Shown: positions 11,283 through 20,961, counted from the first letter of the stretch. The stretch: 64,000 bases of DNA from Rhodococcus sp. NBC_00297 (GCF_036173065.1 NZ_CP108041.1:3909001-3973000), one strand, 5' to 3'. The notes: generated by a model not told the origin, from the sequence alone. A program made the numbers and translations.

Positions 11283-13304
11283 TCAGAAACGTCCGCCGGA
11301 CGAGCGTCCGATGCGTCCCGAGCTGCCGGAGCCACCGAACGAGCGCGGGCCGCCGCCGAATCCGCCGTAGCCACCGCCGCGACGGTTCCCGTACGAGCGG
11401 CCCCCGGAGAAGCCGCCGCGCAGCACGCTGTCGATGAGCACGCCGGTGAGGATGCCGCCCGCCGAGGACGAGCCGCCGTACCCACCGCTGTGCCGAGGAC
11501 GCTGTGTCGCCTCCCAGTCGGCGACGTCCGCCTGAGCGAGGTGCGACGCCTGCGCGGCGAGGGACAGGGCGGCCGCGGCGTGCTGCAGAGCGCGTGGCGC
11601 GTCCGTGGCACCCAGCTGCTGGGCGGCTTGGACGTGCCGTTCGGCCTCGGCGAGCCGCGTGCGTGCCTGGACCTTCACCGCGCCGCTGCGGGCGCCGATG
11701 TACTCGCTCGCGGCACGCACCTGTGCCTGCGCCGACGCGAGGTCCCGGTCCAGTCGAGCGCGGGCATGGTCGTCCTGTTCCTTGCTCTGGGTGGCGACGG
11801 CGAGTGCGGAGTCGAGTTGCGCGTCGGCCGCGACGAGGGCGTTCATACTGCCCAGCGGATCCTGCGTGCCGCGGGTCCGTGCCCGACCCAACGCCTCGGC
11901 GACGGCGGCCCGTGCCGCGGCGAGTCGGTCTCCGCCGTGCGAGGCGAGGCGGTCCGCCGATGCGATGTCGGCTTCCGCGTCGGCCATCGCCGCGTCGAGC
12001 CCGGAGCGCGCGGCCTCGATGTCGGCGTCGGCGTGCTCGACGGCGTCGAGCAGCGATCGGGCGCGCGACAGCGCACTCTCCGCGGTGCGCACCGCGGCCA
12101 CCACCGGTCCCTGGTGACCCACCGGTTGCGCGGCGGCATCACGCCCCTCGTCGATGCTCGCGTCGGCGAGCTCGAGCTGTTCCTTCGCCAGGTCGACGTT
12201 GTTCGCCACCGGCGCGAGGACGGAGCTGTCGTACCGCCCCGCGAGGCTCGTCAGGGTCGCCGCCGCCGCGTCCAGCCGCGCCGTCTGCTCCACCTGCCCG
12301 CGCGTGAGCGCGTCGAGACGGGAGTCCGCGTCGATCAACAGGTTCCGGATCTCGTCGAACTCGGCGACCTTCTCGTCGAGGTGCCGGTCCGCGTCACTGC
12401 ACGAGGTGATGATCGACAAGAGCATCTGGCGGCGCTCGTCGGGCGACTCGGGGATCGCGTCGTCCAGACGCTGCCTCGTCTCGAACGCGGCCGCGAGCGC
12501 GCGGCGGGCGCCGTCGAGAGCCTCGACGAACGGGCGAGCCGCGGCCTGTCCCAGTTCGCCGACGGCAGTGGACAACTCGTCGGCACTGGCCCGGATCGCC
12601 TCGTCGGTCTCCACCAGCAGAGCGCGGGAACGCTCGTCCAGGACGTCGAGCGGGAGAGCGGCGAAGGCCGCGGGGTCACTGCCGTCCAACTGCTCGGCGG
12701 CCTCCAGTGCATCGGCTCGCCGCCGCCGTGCGCGCAGCCGAGTGAAGGCGAAGGCGCCCAGTACGAGGACGAGGATCACGCCGACGGCGACCCAGAGACC
12801 TGCCGATCCCGAGCCGGTGGTCGACGCCGCCTTGCCCAGGCCGGTGGCTGCCGCCGTCGCCGCGCCCGCCCAGTTCTCCTCGCGCAGCGCCGGTTCGATC
12901 GAGGCCTGCTCGAGTTCGGAGATCTCCGAGTCCGAGATGCTCGACAGTGCCTGGGGAACGTTCAGGACGTACGAGCGGGCCTGCGTCGCGACCGCCATGA
13001 GCACATCACGGTCCCCGAAGTCGCTGGTGGACGCCGTGCGCTCACCCCACGAGGTGGCAGCCTGGCCCGAGAAGTCGTCGACGAAGACCACCCAGAGCCG
13101 GAAGCCCTGCTCGTCGTAGAGGGTGTCGACGGCGGACTGCACCTCGGACACCTCACCGGCATCGAGTGCGCCGGCCTGATCGGTGACCTGCTCGGGCACT
13201 CGGAACGGTTCCTCGGCGGAGGCGGGCACGCCCACACCGACCACGGCGAGGACGAGCAGGATCGCGGTGGTGGCGGCACGCAGGAGCACTCGGACCCGGG
13301 TCAT
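11283..13304 (-). CDS. TPM-domain membrane protein with long helical region and Gly-rich tail
   Basis: 673 residues. A signal peptide (about 1-30, cleavage after VPASA) is followed by a TPM_phosphatase domain (about 35-155, containing RLWVVFVDDFSGQAATSW and DRDVLMAV), a single membrane helix near 168-190, then roughly 400 Ala/Arg/Glu/Asp-rich residues predicted helical or coiled coil. The C-terminus (about 620-673) is Gly/Ser/Arg-rich with repeated GGYGG/SGGRS units. TPM domains occur in photosystem II repair factors and bacterial envelope proteins. The order TPM protein near dgt-dnaG resembles M. tuberculosis Rv2345-Rv2344c-Rv2343c. The role is probably envelope-associated; the enzymatic activity is unproven. 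Confidence 0.85.
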   Translation of the reverse strand: MTRVRVLLRAATTAILLVLAVVGVGVPASAEEPFRVPEQVTDQAGALDAGEVSEVQSAVDTLYDEQGFRLWVVFVDDFSGQAATSWGERTASTSDFGDRDVLMAVATQARSYVLNVPQALSSISDSEISELEQASIEPALREENWAGAATAAATGLGKAASTTGSGSAGLWVAVGVILVLVLGAFAFTRLRARRRRADALEAAEQLDGSDPAAFAALPLDVLDERSRALLVETDEAIRASADELSTAVGELGQAAARPFVEALDGARRALAAAFETRQRLDDAIPESPDERRQMLLSIITSCSDADRHLDEKVAEFDEIRNLLIDADSRLDALTRGQVEQTARLDAAAATLTSLAGRYDSSVLAPVANNVDLAKEQLELADASIDEGRDAAAQPVGHQGPVVAAVRTAESALSRARSLLDAVEHADADIEAARSGLDAAMADAEADIASADRLASHGGDRLAAARAAVAEALGRARTRGTQDPLGSMNALVAADAQLDSALAVATQSKEQDDHARARLDRDLASAQAQVRAASEYIGARSGAVKVQARTRLAEAERHVQAAQQLGATDAPRALQHAAAALSLAAQASHLAQADVADWEATQRPRHSGGYGGSSSAGGILTGVLIDSVLRGGFSGGRSYGNRRGGGYGGFGGGPRSFGGSGSSGRIGRSSGGRF

Positions 13305-13359
13305 GGTGGGAACCTACCGGGAGCGTGGCCGAACGGTGCGAACGAGGACGAGAGACCCG

Positions 13360-13371
13360 TGACAACTGTCA
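13360..13371. promoter_or_regulatory. Inverted repeat TGACA-N2-TGTCA upstream of the ABC/two-component operon
   Basis: Perfect 5-bp arms with a 2-bp spacer in the 127-bp gap between the divergent TPM gene and the ABC operon, about 60 bp before the ABC ATPase start. Such short palindromes are typical of NarL-type response-regulator or other dimeric regulator sites; no binding data. Confidence 0.4.
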
Positions 13372-13388
13372 TGCCGCGGTCGTGACGC

Positions 13389-13404
13389 ACGAACGAGGGT
13401 TCGT
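13389..13404. promoter_or_regulatory. Inverted repeat ACGAAC-N4-GTTCGT before the ABC/two-component operon
   Basis: Perfect 6-bp arms with a 4-bp spacer (GAGG), ending 27 bp before the ATG at 13432. The position near the start suggests an operator for the operon's own LuxR-type response regulator; inference from location and symmetry only. Confidence 0.45.
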
Positions 13405-13431
13405 CCCTCGCATCGGAGCAGTGTCCTTCTC

Positions 13432-14346
13432 ATGACCACACCAGCGATTCACCTCGACCATCTGCGGAAGTCGTTCGCCGGGCCGGGCCACACCCGTGTC
13501 CAGGCCGTCGACGACCTGTCACTCGTCGTCCACCCGGGCGAGATCGTCGCGTTCCTCGGGCCCAACGGCGCCGGCAAGACCACCACGATCGACATGATGC
13601 TGGGCCTCGGTCGACCCGACGAGGGCTCCGTCGCCCTCTTCGGCGGATCGCCCGAGGACGCCGTCGCGACGGGCCGCGTGTCGGCGGTGATGCAGAGCGG
13701 GGGACTGCTCAAGGACATCACCGTCGAGGAGACCGTTCGCCTCATCGGCACCCTGTACTCGTCCACCCGGCCCGTCTCGGAAGTCCTGGCACGCGCAGGC
13801 ATCGCGGACATCGGGGGCCGGATGGTGGGGAAGTGCTCCGGCGGTCAGCAGCAGCGGTTGCGGTTCGCGCTCGCCCTGCTCCCGGACCCCGACCTCATCG
13901 TGCTCGACGAGCCGACCACGGGCATGGACGTGGAGGGCCGACGTGAGTTCTGGGCCGCCATGCGCGAGGACACCTCGCACGGACGCACGGTCCTGTTCGC
14001 CACGCACTACCTCGACGAGGCGGACGCCTACGCCGACCGCATCGTGCTGCTGCGCGACGGGCGCATCGTGGCGGACGGCACCGCGGCCGAGATCAAGAAC
14101 GTGGCGTCCGGCCGGCGGGTCTCGGCGATCCTGCCGGGCGCGCGGGCAGCCGATCTGCTGGCCGTTCCCGGCGTCGACGACGTCGAGATCCACGGTGACC
14201 GGCTCACCGTCCACGCGACGGACTCGGATGCGGTCGCTCGATACCTGTTCGCACACACCGCAGCTCGCGAGGTGGAGATCGTTCCCCACACTCTTGAGGA
14301 CGCGTTCCTGACCCTCACCACCGACGCCACCGGGAGCCTCGCATGA
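13432..14346 (+). CDS. ABC-2 type exporter ATP-binding protein
   Basis: A 304-residue ATPase subunit of a two-component exporter (DrrA/LinearmycinL-type). Walker A GPNGAGKTT starts at residue 43, the signature is CSGGQQQRL (about 138), Walker B LIVLDEPTTGMD is near 158 and the switch His is in FATHYLDEAD. It energises the permease encoded next, whose ATG overlaps this stop by four bases. The substrate is unknown; exporters of this class with a DesK-like kinase operon usually answer to membrane stress, antibiotics or lipids (family knowledge). Confidence 0.93.
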   Translation: MTTPAIHLDHLRKSFAGPGHTRVQAVDDLSLVVHPGEIVAFLGPNGAGKTTTIDMMLGLGRPDEGSVALFGGSPEDAVATGRVSAVMQSGGLLKDITVEETVRLIGTLYSSTRPVSEVLARAGIADIGGRMVGKCSGGQQQRLRFALALLPDPDLIVLDEPTTGMDVEGRREFWAAMREDTSHGRTVLFATHYLDEADAYADRIVLLRDGRIVADGTAAEIKNVASGRRVSAILPGARAADLLAVPGVDDVEIHGDRLTVHATDSDAVARYLFAHTAAREVEIVPHTLEDAFLTLTTDATGSLA

Positions 14347-15134
14347 CCGCCACCGATTCAACCACCACCACCACTGTCCGGACGCTGCCGGCTCGGGGCG
14401 GATTCAACGCCGGCTTCCTCGCACTCGAGATGCGCCGGATGTTGCGGAACCGCCGCACCGTCGTCTTCGCACTCGTCGTGCCGCCGATCTTCTTCCTCAT
14501 CTTCGGGCTGCAGGGTGATCTGAAGACCGAGTCGGCAGGATCGGCGAACGTCACCGGCTACGTCATGGTGAGCATGGCGCTCTACGGCGCGATGCTGGCC
14601 ACCACGAGCGGCGGCGCCATGGTCTCGATCGAACGCGGACTCGGATGGAGCCGTCAGCTGCGGCTCACCCCGCTGACCCCCACCGCGTACATCGCGGTGA
14701 AGGTCGTCGTCGCCATGGCGCTCGGGCTCGTGTCCGTGGCCGTCGTCTTCGCCGTCGGTGAGGCGACAGGCGCGACTCTTCCCGCCGCGGCATGGGTGGA
14801 GTGCTTCGTGCTCGCCTGGATCACCTCGATCGTGTTCGCGGCGTTCGGCCTCTTCATGGGGTACCTGCTGCCGTCGGAGAACGTGATGCAGATTCTCGGA
14901 CCCGGTCTCGCTGTGCTCGCGTTCGCCGGTGGTCTCTTCGTCCCGGCGAGTGGATGGTTCGCGACCGTGGCGAAGTTCGTCCCCACCTACGGGGTGGCCA
15001 CGTTGGCGCGGTCGCCGCTCGGGGACACCTCGTGGACGTCGCTGGTGGAGGCGCTCGTCAACGTCGCGGTGTGGACCACGATCTTCGTGATCGGCGCGAG
15101 GACGACGTTCCGCAAGGACACCGCCCGCGTATGA
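14343..15134 (+). CDS. ABC-2 type exporter permease
   Basis: 263 residues with six hydrophobic segments: VVFALVVPPIFFLIFGL, VMVSMALYGAMLATTSGGAMV, VVVAMALGLVSVAVVFAVG, WITSIVFAAFGLFMGYLL, LAVLAFAGGLFVPAS and the C-terminal NVAVWTTIFVIG. The conserved segment RGLGWSRQLRLTPLTPTAYI lies between helices 2 and 3, as in ABC-2 permeases. It overlaps both neighbours by four bases (14343-14346 and 15131-15134), so ATPase, permease, kinase and regulator are translated as one coupled operon. Confidence 0.92.
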   Translation: MTATDSTTTTTVRTLPARGGFNAGFLALEMRRMLRNRRTVVFALVVPPIFFLIFGLQGDLKTESAGSANVTGYVMVSMALYGAMLATTSGGAMVSIERGLGWSRQLRLTPLTPTAYIAVKVVVAMALGLVSVAVVFAVGEATGATLPAAAWVECFVLAWITSIVFAAFGLFMGYLLPSENVMQILGPGLAVLAFAGGLFVPASGWFATVAKFVPTYGVATLARSPLGDTSWTSLVEALVNVAVWTTIFVIGARTTFRKDTARV

Positions 15135-16369
15135 CACGTCCGGACACCAGGGGGTCTAGCGTGGCGGCGGTGAGCAGGACCACCGCCGCCGCGCTCGGCC
15201 GTCGTCAGGGCCTCGTGCAGTCACTTCGGTCGCATTTCGTCATCGAGCCGCGCGAGGTGAACGTCGACGACAGCGAGGGGACGCGACTGCGCGCCGCCGT
15301 GCGCCGAGGCTGGATCTTCAGTGCGGTGTGGCTGGCCTACCTGATCTATCCGGTACGGGCGGTGTGGAGTTACGACGGGCCCGTCCACTGGCAGGTGGCC
15401 GCAGCGCTGTGTCTGCTCGCCTTCGCCGCGGTGTTCCTGGGTGGTTTCCGCGACTTCCGTGGTCGGCTGCACGCCGAGGCGCAGGTGCGAGTACCCCGAC
15501 AGTGGGCTGTGGTGGTGGCGCTGATGCTGCTGCTGGTTCCGGTCGCTCCCGCAGCCGGCGACTCCGTGTTGACGGGATGCGTGTTCGTGGCGGTTCTCGC
15601 CGTCATGACCCTCCCGCCCCGATCAGGTCTCCTCGTGCTCGCTGCGAATGTCGCCGCGGTCGAGGTGCTTCCCCGTGTCGTCCCGAAGTGGACCCCGGAC
15701 GATTCCGCCGGGTTCACCGTGGCGGTGGCCGCGTTCGCCGCCTGGGGAATCAGCCAACTCGTCGCTCGCAACATCCAGCTGACCGAGGCGCGCCGCCGCC
15801 TGTCCGACCTTGCCGTGGTCGAGGAGCGCGAGAGAGTCGCTCGCGACGTCCACGACATCCTCGGCCACTCGCTGACCGTCATCACCATGAAGGCCGAGCT
15901 GGCCGGGCGACTCGTCGAGGTGGATCCGGCGCGTGCCGCTGTCGAGATCGCCGACGTCGAGAGCCTCTCGCGCGCAGCGCTCGCCGACGTGCGATCGACG
16001 GTGGGCGGGCTGCGACACCTGCGACTCGACACCGAGATACGCGGAGTGCGCAGCGCCGTCGAAGCGGCAGGGATGACACTGCACATCGAGGGGTCGGTGC
16101 GTGACGTGGCGGAGGAGTTCCGTGAGCTGTTCGCCTGGGCGCTCCGGGAAGCGGTGACGAACGTGGTGCGTCACAGCGGCGGAACCGAGTGCCGGGTGCG
16201 ACTCGATGCCCGCCGGATCACCGTCGCGGACAACGGCATCGGGCCGCAGGGCGAGTCCACGGGCACCGGCCTGCGGGGACTCACCGACCGCGCGGACGCC
16301 CTCGGCGCCGTCGTCCGGGTCGCGCGCGGAGGAGACGGTGGGTTCACGGTGACGGTGACGGCGCCGTGA
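15131..16369 (+). CDS. Sensor histidine kinase (DesK/HisKA_3 type)
   Basis: 412 residues. The N-terminal half has about five membrane helices (from WIFSAVWLAYLIYPV to FTVAVAAFAAWGISQLV) and no large extracellular sensor, as in kinases that read membrane state. HisKA_3 box ERERVARDVHDILGHSLT carries the phospho-acceptor His241. The HATPase domain has ALREAVTNVVRHSGG (N box) and DNGIGPQGESTGTGLRGL (G1/G2). ATG 15131 overlaps the permease stop; GTG 15161 is an alternative start. It is paired with the response regulator that overlaps its stop, and presumably controls the exporter encoded upstream. Confidence 0.92.
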   Translation: MTRPDTRGSSVAAVSRTTAAALGRRQGLVQSLRSHFVIEPREVNVDDSEGTRLRAAVRRGWIFSAVWLAYLIYPVRAVWSYDGPVHWQVAAALCLLAFAAVFLGGFRDFRGRLHAEAQVRVPRQWAVVVALMLLLVPVAPAAGDSVLTGCVFVAVLAVMTLPPRSGLLVLAANVAAVEVLPRVVPKWTPDDSAGFTVAVAAFAAWGISQLVARNIQLTEARRRLSDLAVVEERERVARDVHDILGHSLTVITMKAELAGRLVEVDPARAAVEIADVESLSRAALADVRSTVGGLRHLRLDTEIRGVRSAVEAAGMTLHIEGSVRDVAEEFRELFAWALREAVTNVVRHSGGTECRVRLDARRITVADNGIGPQGESTGTGLRGLTDRADALGAVVRVARGGDGGFTVTVTAP

Positions 16370-16974
16370 CGATCCGACTCCTGCTGGCCGACGACCAGGC
16401 CCTGGTCCGCGGCGCTCTGGCCGCCCTGTTGGGACTCGAGCACGATCTCGACGTCGTCGCGGAGGTGGGGCGCGGCGACGAGGTGGTGCCCGCAGCGCTC
16501 GAGCACCGTCCCGACGTGGCGCTTCTCGACGTCGAGATGCCCGGGGGAGACGGCATCGCCACCACCGCCCTGCTGAGGGCGGCAGTCCCCACGTGTCGCG
16601 TGCTCGTGGTCACCACCTTCGGACGGCCCGGGTACGTGCGGCGGGCCATCGACGCCGGTGCCGGCGGATTCGTGGTCAAGGACACGCCCGCTCGCCAGCT
16701 CGCCGAGGCGGTCCGGCGGGTCCACGCCGGGATGCGCGTCATCGACCCGGCACTGGCGACGGAGACACTGACGGCCGGGAACTCGCCCCTGACACCGCGG
16801 GAGCGGGACGTCCTGTCCGCGGCGCGCTCCGGGACCACCGCCGGGTCCATCGCCGCCGCGCTGCACCTCTCCGAGGGCACGGTGCGGAACCATCTCTCCG
16901 CCGCCATCGGGAAGACCGGTGCCACCACGCGCGCCGAGGCCGTGCGCATCGCGGAGGACAACGGGTGGTTGTGA
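16366..16974 (+). CDS. LuxR/NarL-type response regulator
   Basis: 202 residues. The receiver domain (IRLLLADDQALVRGAL, acidic pair near 8-9) has phospho-acceptor Asp55 in LLDVEMPGGDG and conserved Lys105 in FVVKDTP. The C-terminal LuxR helix-turn-helix is LTPRERDVLSAARSGTTAGSIAAALHLSEGTVRNHLSAAIGKTG. The GTG overlaps the kinase stop. It is the partner of the kinase at 15131-16369 and the likely binder of the inverted repeats at 13360-13404. Confidence 0.93.
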   Translation: MTIRLLLADDQALVRGALAALLGLEHDLDVVAEVGRGDEVVPAALEHRPDVALLDVEMPGGDGIATTALLRAAVPTCRVLVVTTFGRPGYVRRAIDAGAGGFVVKDTPARQLAEAVRRVHAGMRVIDPALATETLTAGNSPLTPRERDVLSAARSGTTAGSIAAALHLSEGTVRNHLSAAIGKTGATTRAEAVRIAEDNGWL

Positions 16975-17008
16975 GGCGCGCCGGACCGATCTCCGCGGGT
17001 GCGGCTGG

Positions 17009-17014
17009 CAGAAT
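17009..17014 (+). promoter_or_regulatory. -10-like hexamer CAGAAT before the YdcF-like gene
   Basis: CAGAAT ends 6 nt before the GTG at 17021, with no ribosome-binding sequence between; consistent with a leaderless start. The first base deviates from TANNNT. Confidence 0.35.
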
Positions 17015-17020
17015 CGACGT

Positions 17021-17710
17021 GTGAGTACCGACTACCGCTACGACGACCCGTACGTGCCGCAGCCCGATCGTCTCGGCTTCGGCGGCACCGTCGCGCGCTG
17101 GCTCCGTCGGCTCGTGGCGGGCGTGGTCCTCGTGGGAGTGCTCCTCGTCGGTGGGACCGCTGTGCGGGTGTGGCAGGTGGCTCGGATCGACGATCACACG
17201 CCGTCGGACGCCATCGTCGTGCTCGGCGCGGCCCAGTACGACGGCGTCCCCTCGTCGGTCTTCGAGGCGCGACTCGAACAGGCGTCGGCGCTGTTCTCCA
17301 GCGGGGTCGCTCCGCTGATCGTGACGGTCGGTGGCAAGCAGGTGGGCGACAACTACACCGAGGCGGCGTCGGGTCGGAACTACCTGATGGACCAGGGTGT
17401 TCCGGGCGAGGACATCGTCGCCGTCGAGGAGGGGTCGGACACCCTGCTCAGCATCGAGGCCGTCGCGGCGGATTTGCAGTCGCGAGGACTGACCGACATC
17501 ACCCTGGTGAGCGATCCGTGGCACTCGCTGCGCACCCGCACCATGGCGCGCGACGCCGGTCTGGACGCGTGGACGTCGCCCACCCGCCAGGGCCCCGCCG
17601 TGTTCACCCGCGAGTCGCAGATCCACGGGATCGCCAGGGAGACAGCGGCTCTGCTGTGGTACCAGCTGACGCACTACTCCGCGGACTTCCAGTACACGGC
17701 CAGCCAGTGA
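17021..17710 (+). CDS. YdcF/ElyC-type DUF218 membrane protein
   Basis: 229 residues from the GTG at 17021. A single N-terminal membrane helix ([20 protein letters not shown], about 28-47) is followed by a DUF218 domain. Family hallmarks are the strand [16 protein letters not shown], then [17 protein letters not shown] and the late [22 protein letters not shown]. In E. coli the relatives SanA and ElyC affect envelope integrity; no reaction is established. It overlaps dgt by four bases, so the two are co-translated. Confidence 0.87.
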   Translation: MSTDYRYDDPYVPQPDRLGFGGTVARWLRRLVAGVVLVGVLLVGGTAVRVWQVARIDDHTPSDAIVVLGAAQYDGVPSSVFEARLEQASALFSSGVAPLIVTVGGKQVGDNYTEAASGRNYLMDQGVPGEDIVAVEEGSDTLLSIEAVAADLQSRGLTDITLVSDPWHSLRTRTMARDAGLDAWTSPTRQGPAVFTRESQIHGIARETAALLWYQLTHYSADFQYTASQ

Positions 17711-18978
17711 CGCAGTACGACGCGGCGGACCTCGAACGTCTGGTGGCGGAGGGGCCGAAGACGGCCGCGCTGGTAATCACCGAGACACCCGGCGATTCGC
17801 GAGGACACTTCGCCCGTGATCGCGCCCGGGTGCTGCACTCGGCCGCGTTGCGACGCCTCGCCGACAAGACTCAGGTCACCGGTCCCCGTGAGGGCGACAC
17901 GCCCCGCACCCGATTGACGCACTCTCTGGAGGTCGCCCAGATCGGGCGCAGCATCGCCGACGGCATCGGGTGCGACCCCGATCTGGTGGAACTGGCCGGG
18001 CTGGCTCACGACATCGGCCACCCGCCCTACGGACACAACGGCGAGCGGGCCCTCGACGAGGTGGCCGAGTCCTGCGGCGGGTTCGAGGGCAACGCTCAGA
18101 ACCTTCGGATCCTCACGGTGCTGGAACCGAAGGTCCTCACCGAGGACGGCGCCAGCGCCGGGCTGAACCTCACTCGTGCCTCGCTCGATGCCGCGATCAA
18201 GTACCCGTGGCTGCGGCCGCGGCCGGGCGCGAAGTTCGGCGCCTACGACGACGACGCCGACACCCTCACCTGGATCCGCGAGGGCGCACCCGAGGGTCGT
18301 CAGAGCCTGGAGGCGCAGGCGATGGACTGGGCCGACGACGTCGCGTATTCGGTGCACGACGTGGAGGACGGCATCATCGCCGGGCGCATCGACCTCCGGT
18401 CGCTGGCCGACCCCAGCGAGCAGTCGGCCCTCGCCGAGATGTCGGTGAGCGAGTTCCGCGGCTTCGACCGTGACCACATGCGCGAGGCCGCTCAGCGGTT
18501 GTCGGAGATGCCGGTGGTCACCGATGCGTCAGGCTACGACGGCACTCTCGTCCGCTCGGTGGCGCTCAAGCGGATGACGAGCGAACTGGTGGGCCGATTC
18601 ACCACCGCCGCCATCTCCAGCACCCGGGAGGCGGCCGACGGCAGGCCCGTGCGGCGCTACGAGGCCGATCTCTCCGTCCCGTCGCTGGTCCGAGCGGAGG
18701 TGGCGTTGCTCAAGACGATGGCGCTGCGTTACGTGATGTCCGACGCCGGGCACCGGCTCCGGCAGGACCGTCAGCGCGATCGCATCCACCGCGTCGCGGC
18801 CTGGCTGCTGTACTCGGCACCGACCTCGCTCGATCCGATGTTGGTTCCCGTGTGGAACGCCGCCGCGGACGACTCCCAGCGCATCCGCGTCGTGGTGGAT
18901 CAGATCGCGTCCTACACGGAGTCGCGGCTCGAACGGGTGGACAAGAGCAGCCTCGGAGCGCAGGCGTCCTGGGGTTAG
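17707..18978 (+). CDS. dgt: Deoxyguanosine triphosphate triphosphohydrolase-like protein
   Basis: 423-residue HD-domain enzyme that splits dNTPs into nucleoside and triphosphate, helping dNTP balance. Metal ligands are visible as THSLEVAQ (His72) and [12 protein letters not shown] (His101, Asp102) with a later Asp in [18 protein letters not shown]-terminal [21 protein letters not shown] and the RTRLTHS motif are typical. The longer upstream reading frame is a shadow; the GTG at 17707 overlaps the previous stop. Directly followed by dnaG, an old actinobacterial pairing that joins nucleotide control to replication. Confidence 0.94.
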   Translation: MTQYDAADLERLVAEGPKTAALVITETPGDSRGHFARDRARVLHSAALRRLADKTQVTGPREGDTPRTRLTHSLEVAQIGRSIADGIGCDPDLVELAGLAHDIGHPPYGHNGERALDEVAESCGGFEGNAQNLRILTVLEPKVLTEDGASAGLNLTRASLDAAIKYPWLRPRPGAKFGAYDDDADTLTWIREGAPEGRQSLEAQAMDWADDVAYSVHDVEDGIIAGRIDLRSLADPSEQSALAEMSVSEFRGFDRDHMREAAQRLSEMPVVTDASGYDGTLVRSVALKRMTSELVGRFTTAAISSTREAADGRPVRRYEADLSVPSLVRAEVALLKTMALRYVMSDAGHRLRQDRQRDRIHRVAAWLLYSAPTSLDPMLVPVWNAAADDSQRIRVVVDQIASYTESRLERVDKSSLGAQASWG

Positions 18979-19023
18979 CGGGTCCGGGTCGGTACGGCGG
19001 GGGAGCCGTGTCGGACCCGGCAC

Positions 19024-19029
19024 TAGACT
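19024..19029 (+). promoter_or_regulatory. -10 hexamer TAGACT for leaderless dnaG
   Basis: TAGACT ends 6 nt upstream of the GTG at 19036 with no Shine-Dalgarno in between; a probable promoter inside the 57-bp dgt-dnaG gap. Confidence 0.5.
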
Positions 19030-19035
19030 GGGCTC

Positions 19036-20961
19036 GTGGCCGGCCGGATACCTGAACGCGATGTAGCCGCCATTCGCGAACGCACTCGCATCGAGGACAT
19101 CGTCGGCGAGTACGTCGCACTGAAGGCTCCGCGAGGCGACTCCATGAGCGGGCTCTGCCCGTTCCACGACGAGAAGAACCCGTCTTTCCACGTCCGGCCG
19201 AATCACGGCACCTTCCACTGCTTCGGCTGTGGTGAGGGCGGCGACGTGTACACGTTCCTGCAGAAGATCGAGCACATCACGTTCGTCGAGAGCGTCGAGC
19301 AACTCGCGGATCGGCTGAGCTACTCCATCTCGTACGAGGGTGGCGGCACCTCGGTCCAGCGTGATCGTGGGACCCGGTCCCGCCTCGTCGCGGCCAATGC
19401 GGCAGCGCAGCAGTTCTACGCCGAGCAACTCGGATCACCCGAGGCGCAGGCGGCGCGGGACTACCTGACGCAGCGCAACTTCGATGCCGCCGCGGCACAG
19501 GAGTTCGGGTGCGGGTTCGCCCCGAGTGGGTGGGACACGCTCACCAAGCATCTGCTGAACAAGGGCTTCGAGTTCAAGGAACTCGAGGCGGCCGGGCTGT
19601 CCCGCGAGGGCAAGCGGGGTCCGATGGACCGGTTCCACCGTCGATTGCTGTGGCCCATCCGCAACCTGTCCGGTGACGTCATCGGCTTCGGCGCACGCAA
19701 GATCTTCGACGACGACACGATGCCGGGAAAGTATGTCAACACCCCGGAGACGTTGCTGTACAAGAAGTCTCAGGTGCTGTTCGGCCTCGACCTGGCGAAG
19801 AAGGACATCGCCAAGGGGCATCAGGCCGTCGTCGTCGAGGGCTACACCGACGTCATGGCCATGCACCTGGCGGGAGTCAAGACGGCGGTCGCCTCGTGCG
19901 GTACCGCTTTCGGTGACGAGCACCTCGCGCTCCTGCGTCGGCTGCTGATGGACGACAAGTTCTGGCGCGGCGAGATCATCTACACCTTCGACGGGGACTC
20001 CGCCGGTCAGGCCGCCGCGATGAAGGCCTTCTCGGGAGACCAGAAGCTCGCCGGCCAGACGTTCATCGCGGTGGCTCCGGACGGGATGGATCCGTGCGAC
20101 CTGCGCCTCGAGAAGGGGGACGCGGCAGTACGTGATCTCGTCGCGCGTCGTACCCCGCTCTTCGAGTTCGCCATTCGCGGCGCTCTGTCCGAGTGCGATC
20201 TCGACACCGCCGAGGGGCAGGTCGAAGCCCTGCGCCGCACCGTGCCGATGGTCGCGCAGATGAAGGACCGTGCGCTCCGCGACAACTACGCGGCTCGGCT
20301 CAGCGGCTGGGTGGGCTGGATAGACGAGCGCATGGTGGTCAATCGGGTGCGCGAGGAAGCGGCCAAGATCGCGAAGGGTGGCGCTCCGGCGCCGCTCCGG
20401 CGGCCGGTGCGCAGTACCGAGACCGAGAAGGCCGCGCCGGTCGGACCGGCCCATCCGGCGCGCAACGACCCCACGCTGTGGCCGCAGCGCGAAGCCCTCA
20501 AGGCAGTCATGCAGCACCCCGGTATCGCCGGGTCCGTGTTCGATTCGCTGCCCCCCGAGACGTTCGGGCACCCGGCGTACGCCGCGGTGTCCGAGGCGGT
20601 CCGCGAGGCCGGTGGAACGGCCGCGGGGCTCGGGGGCGGGGAGTGGCTCGACGCCGTCGGCAAGAAGGCGGAGCCGAAGGGATTGCGCTCCCTGGTCACG
20701 GAACTGGCCGTCGAGGCCATGCCCATCTCCGACGAGGCGACCCCGCGCTACATCTCGGGGGTGCTCGCGCGTCTGCAGGAGGTGTGGGTCGGCCGGCAGG
20801 TCGCGGAACTGAAGTCGAAGCTGCAGCGCATGTCACCCATCGAGAAGCCGGACGACTACAACGCGCTGTTCGGCGACCTCATCGCGCTCGAGCAGTACCG
20901 CCGCAGCCTGTTGGAGCAGGCCGTCGGCAGCACCACGGACGCGGAGTTCCCCGCCGTCTAG
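19036..20961 (+). CDS. dnaG: DNA primase DnaG
   Basis: 641 residues; makes RNA primers at the replication fork. The CHC2 zinc-binding domain has Cys41, His44, Cys62 and Cys65 (CPFHDEKNPSFHV...FHCFGC). The TOPRIM domain has VVVEGYTDVMAMH near 267 and FDGDSAGQAAAMKAF near 320. A C-terminal helicase-binding region (about 490-640) starts after a Pro/Ala linker. The stop TAG shares the palindrome CTAG with the stop of the convergent small gene, so the two genes overlap by four bases. Confidence 0.96.
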   Translation: MAGRIPERDVAAIRERTRIEDIVGEYVALKAPRGDSMSGLCPFHDEKNPSFHVRPNHGTFHCFGCGEGGDVYTFLQKIEHITFVESVEQLADRLSYSISYEGGGTSVQRDRGTRSRLVAANAAAQQFYAEQLGSPEAQAARDYLTQRNFDAAAAQEFGCGFAPSGWDTLTKHLLNKGFEFKELEAAGLSREGKRGPMDRFHRRLLWPIRNLSGDVIGFGARKIFDDDTMPGKYVNTPETLLYKKSQVLFGLDLAKKDIAKGHQAVVVEGYTDVMAMHLAGVKTAVASCGTAFGDEHLALLRRLLMDDKFWRGEIIYTFDGDSAGQAAAMKAFSGDQKLAGQTFIAVAPDGMDPCDLRLEKGDAAVRDLVARRTPLFEFAIRGALSECDLDTAEGQVEALRRTVPMVAQMKDRALRDNYAARLSGWVGWIDERMVVNRVREEAAKIAKGGAPAPLRRPVRSTETEKAAPVGPAHPARNDPTLWPQREALKAVMQHPGIAGSVFDSLPPETFGHPAYAAVSEAVREAGGTAAGLGGGEWLDAVGKKAEPKGLRSLVTELAVEAMPISDEATPRYISGVLARLQEVWVGRQVAELKSKLQRMSPIEKPDDYNALFGDLIALEQYRRSLLEQAVGSTTDAEFPAV

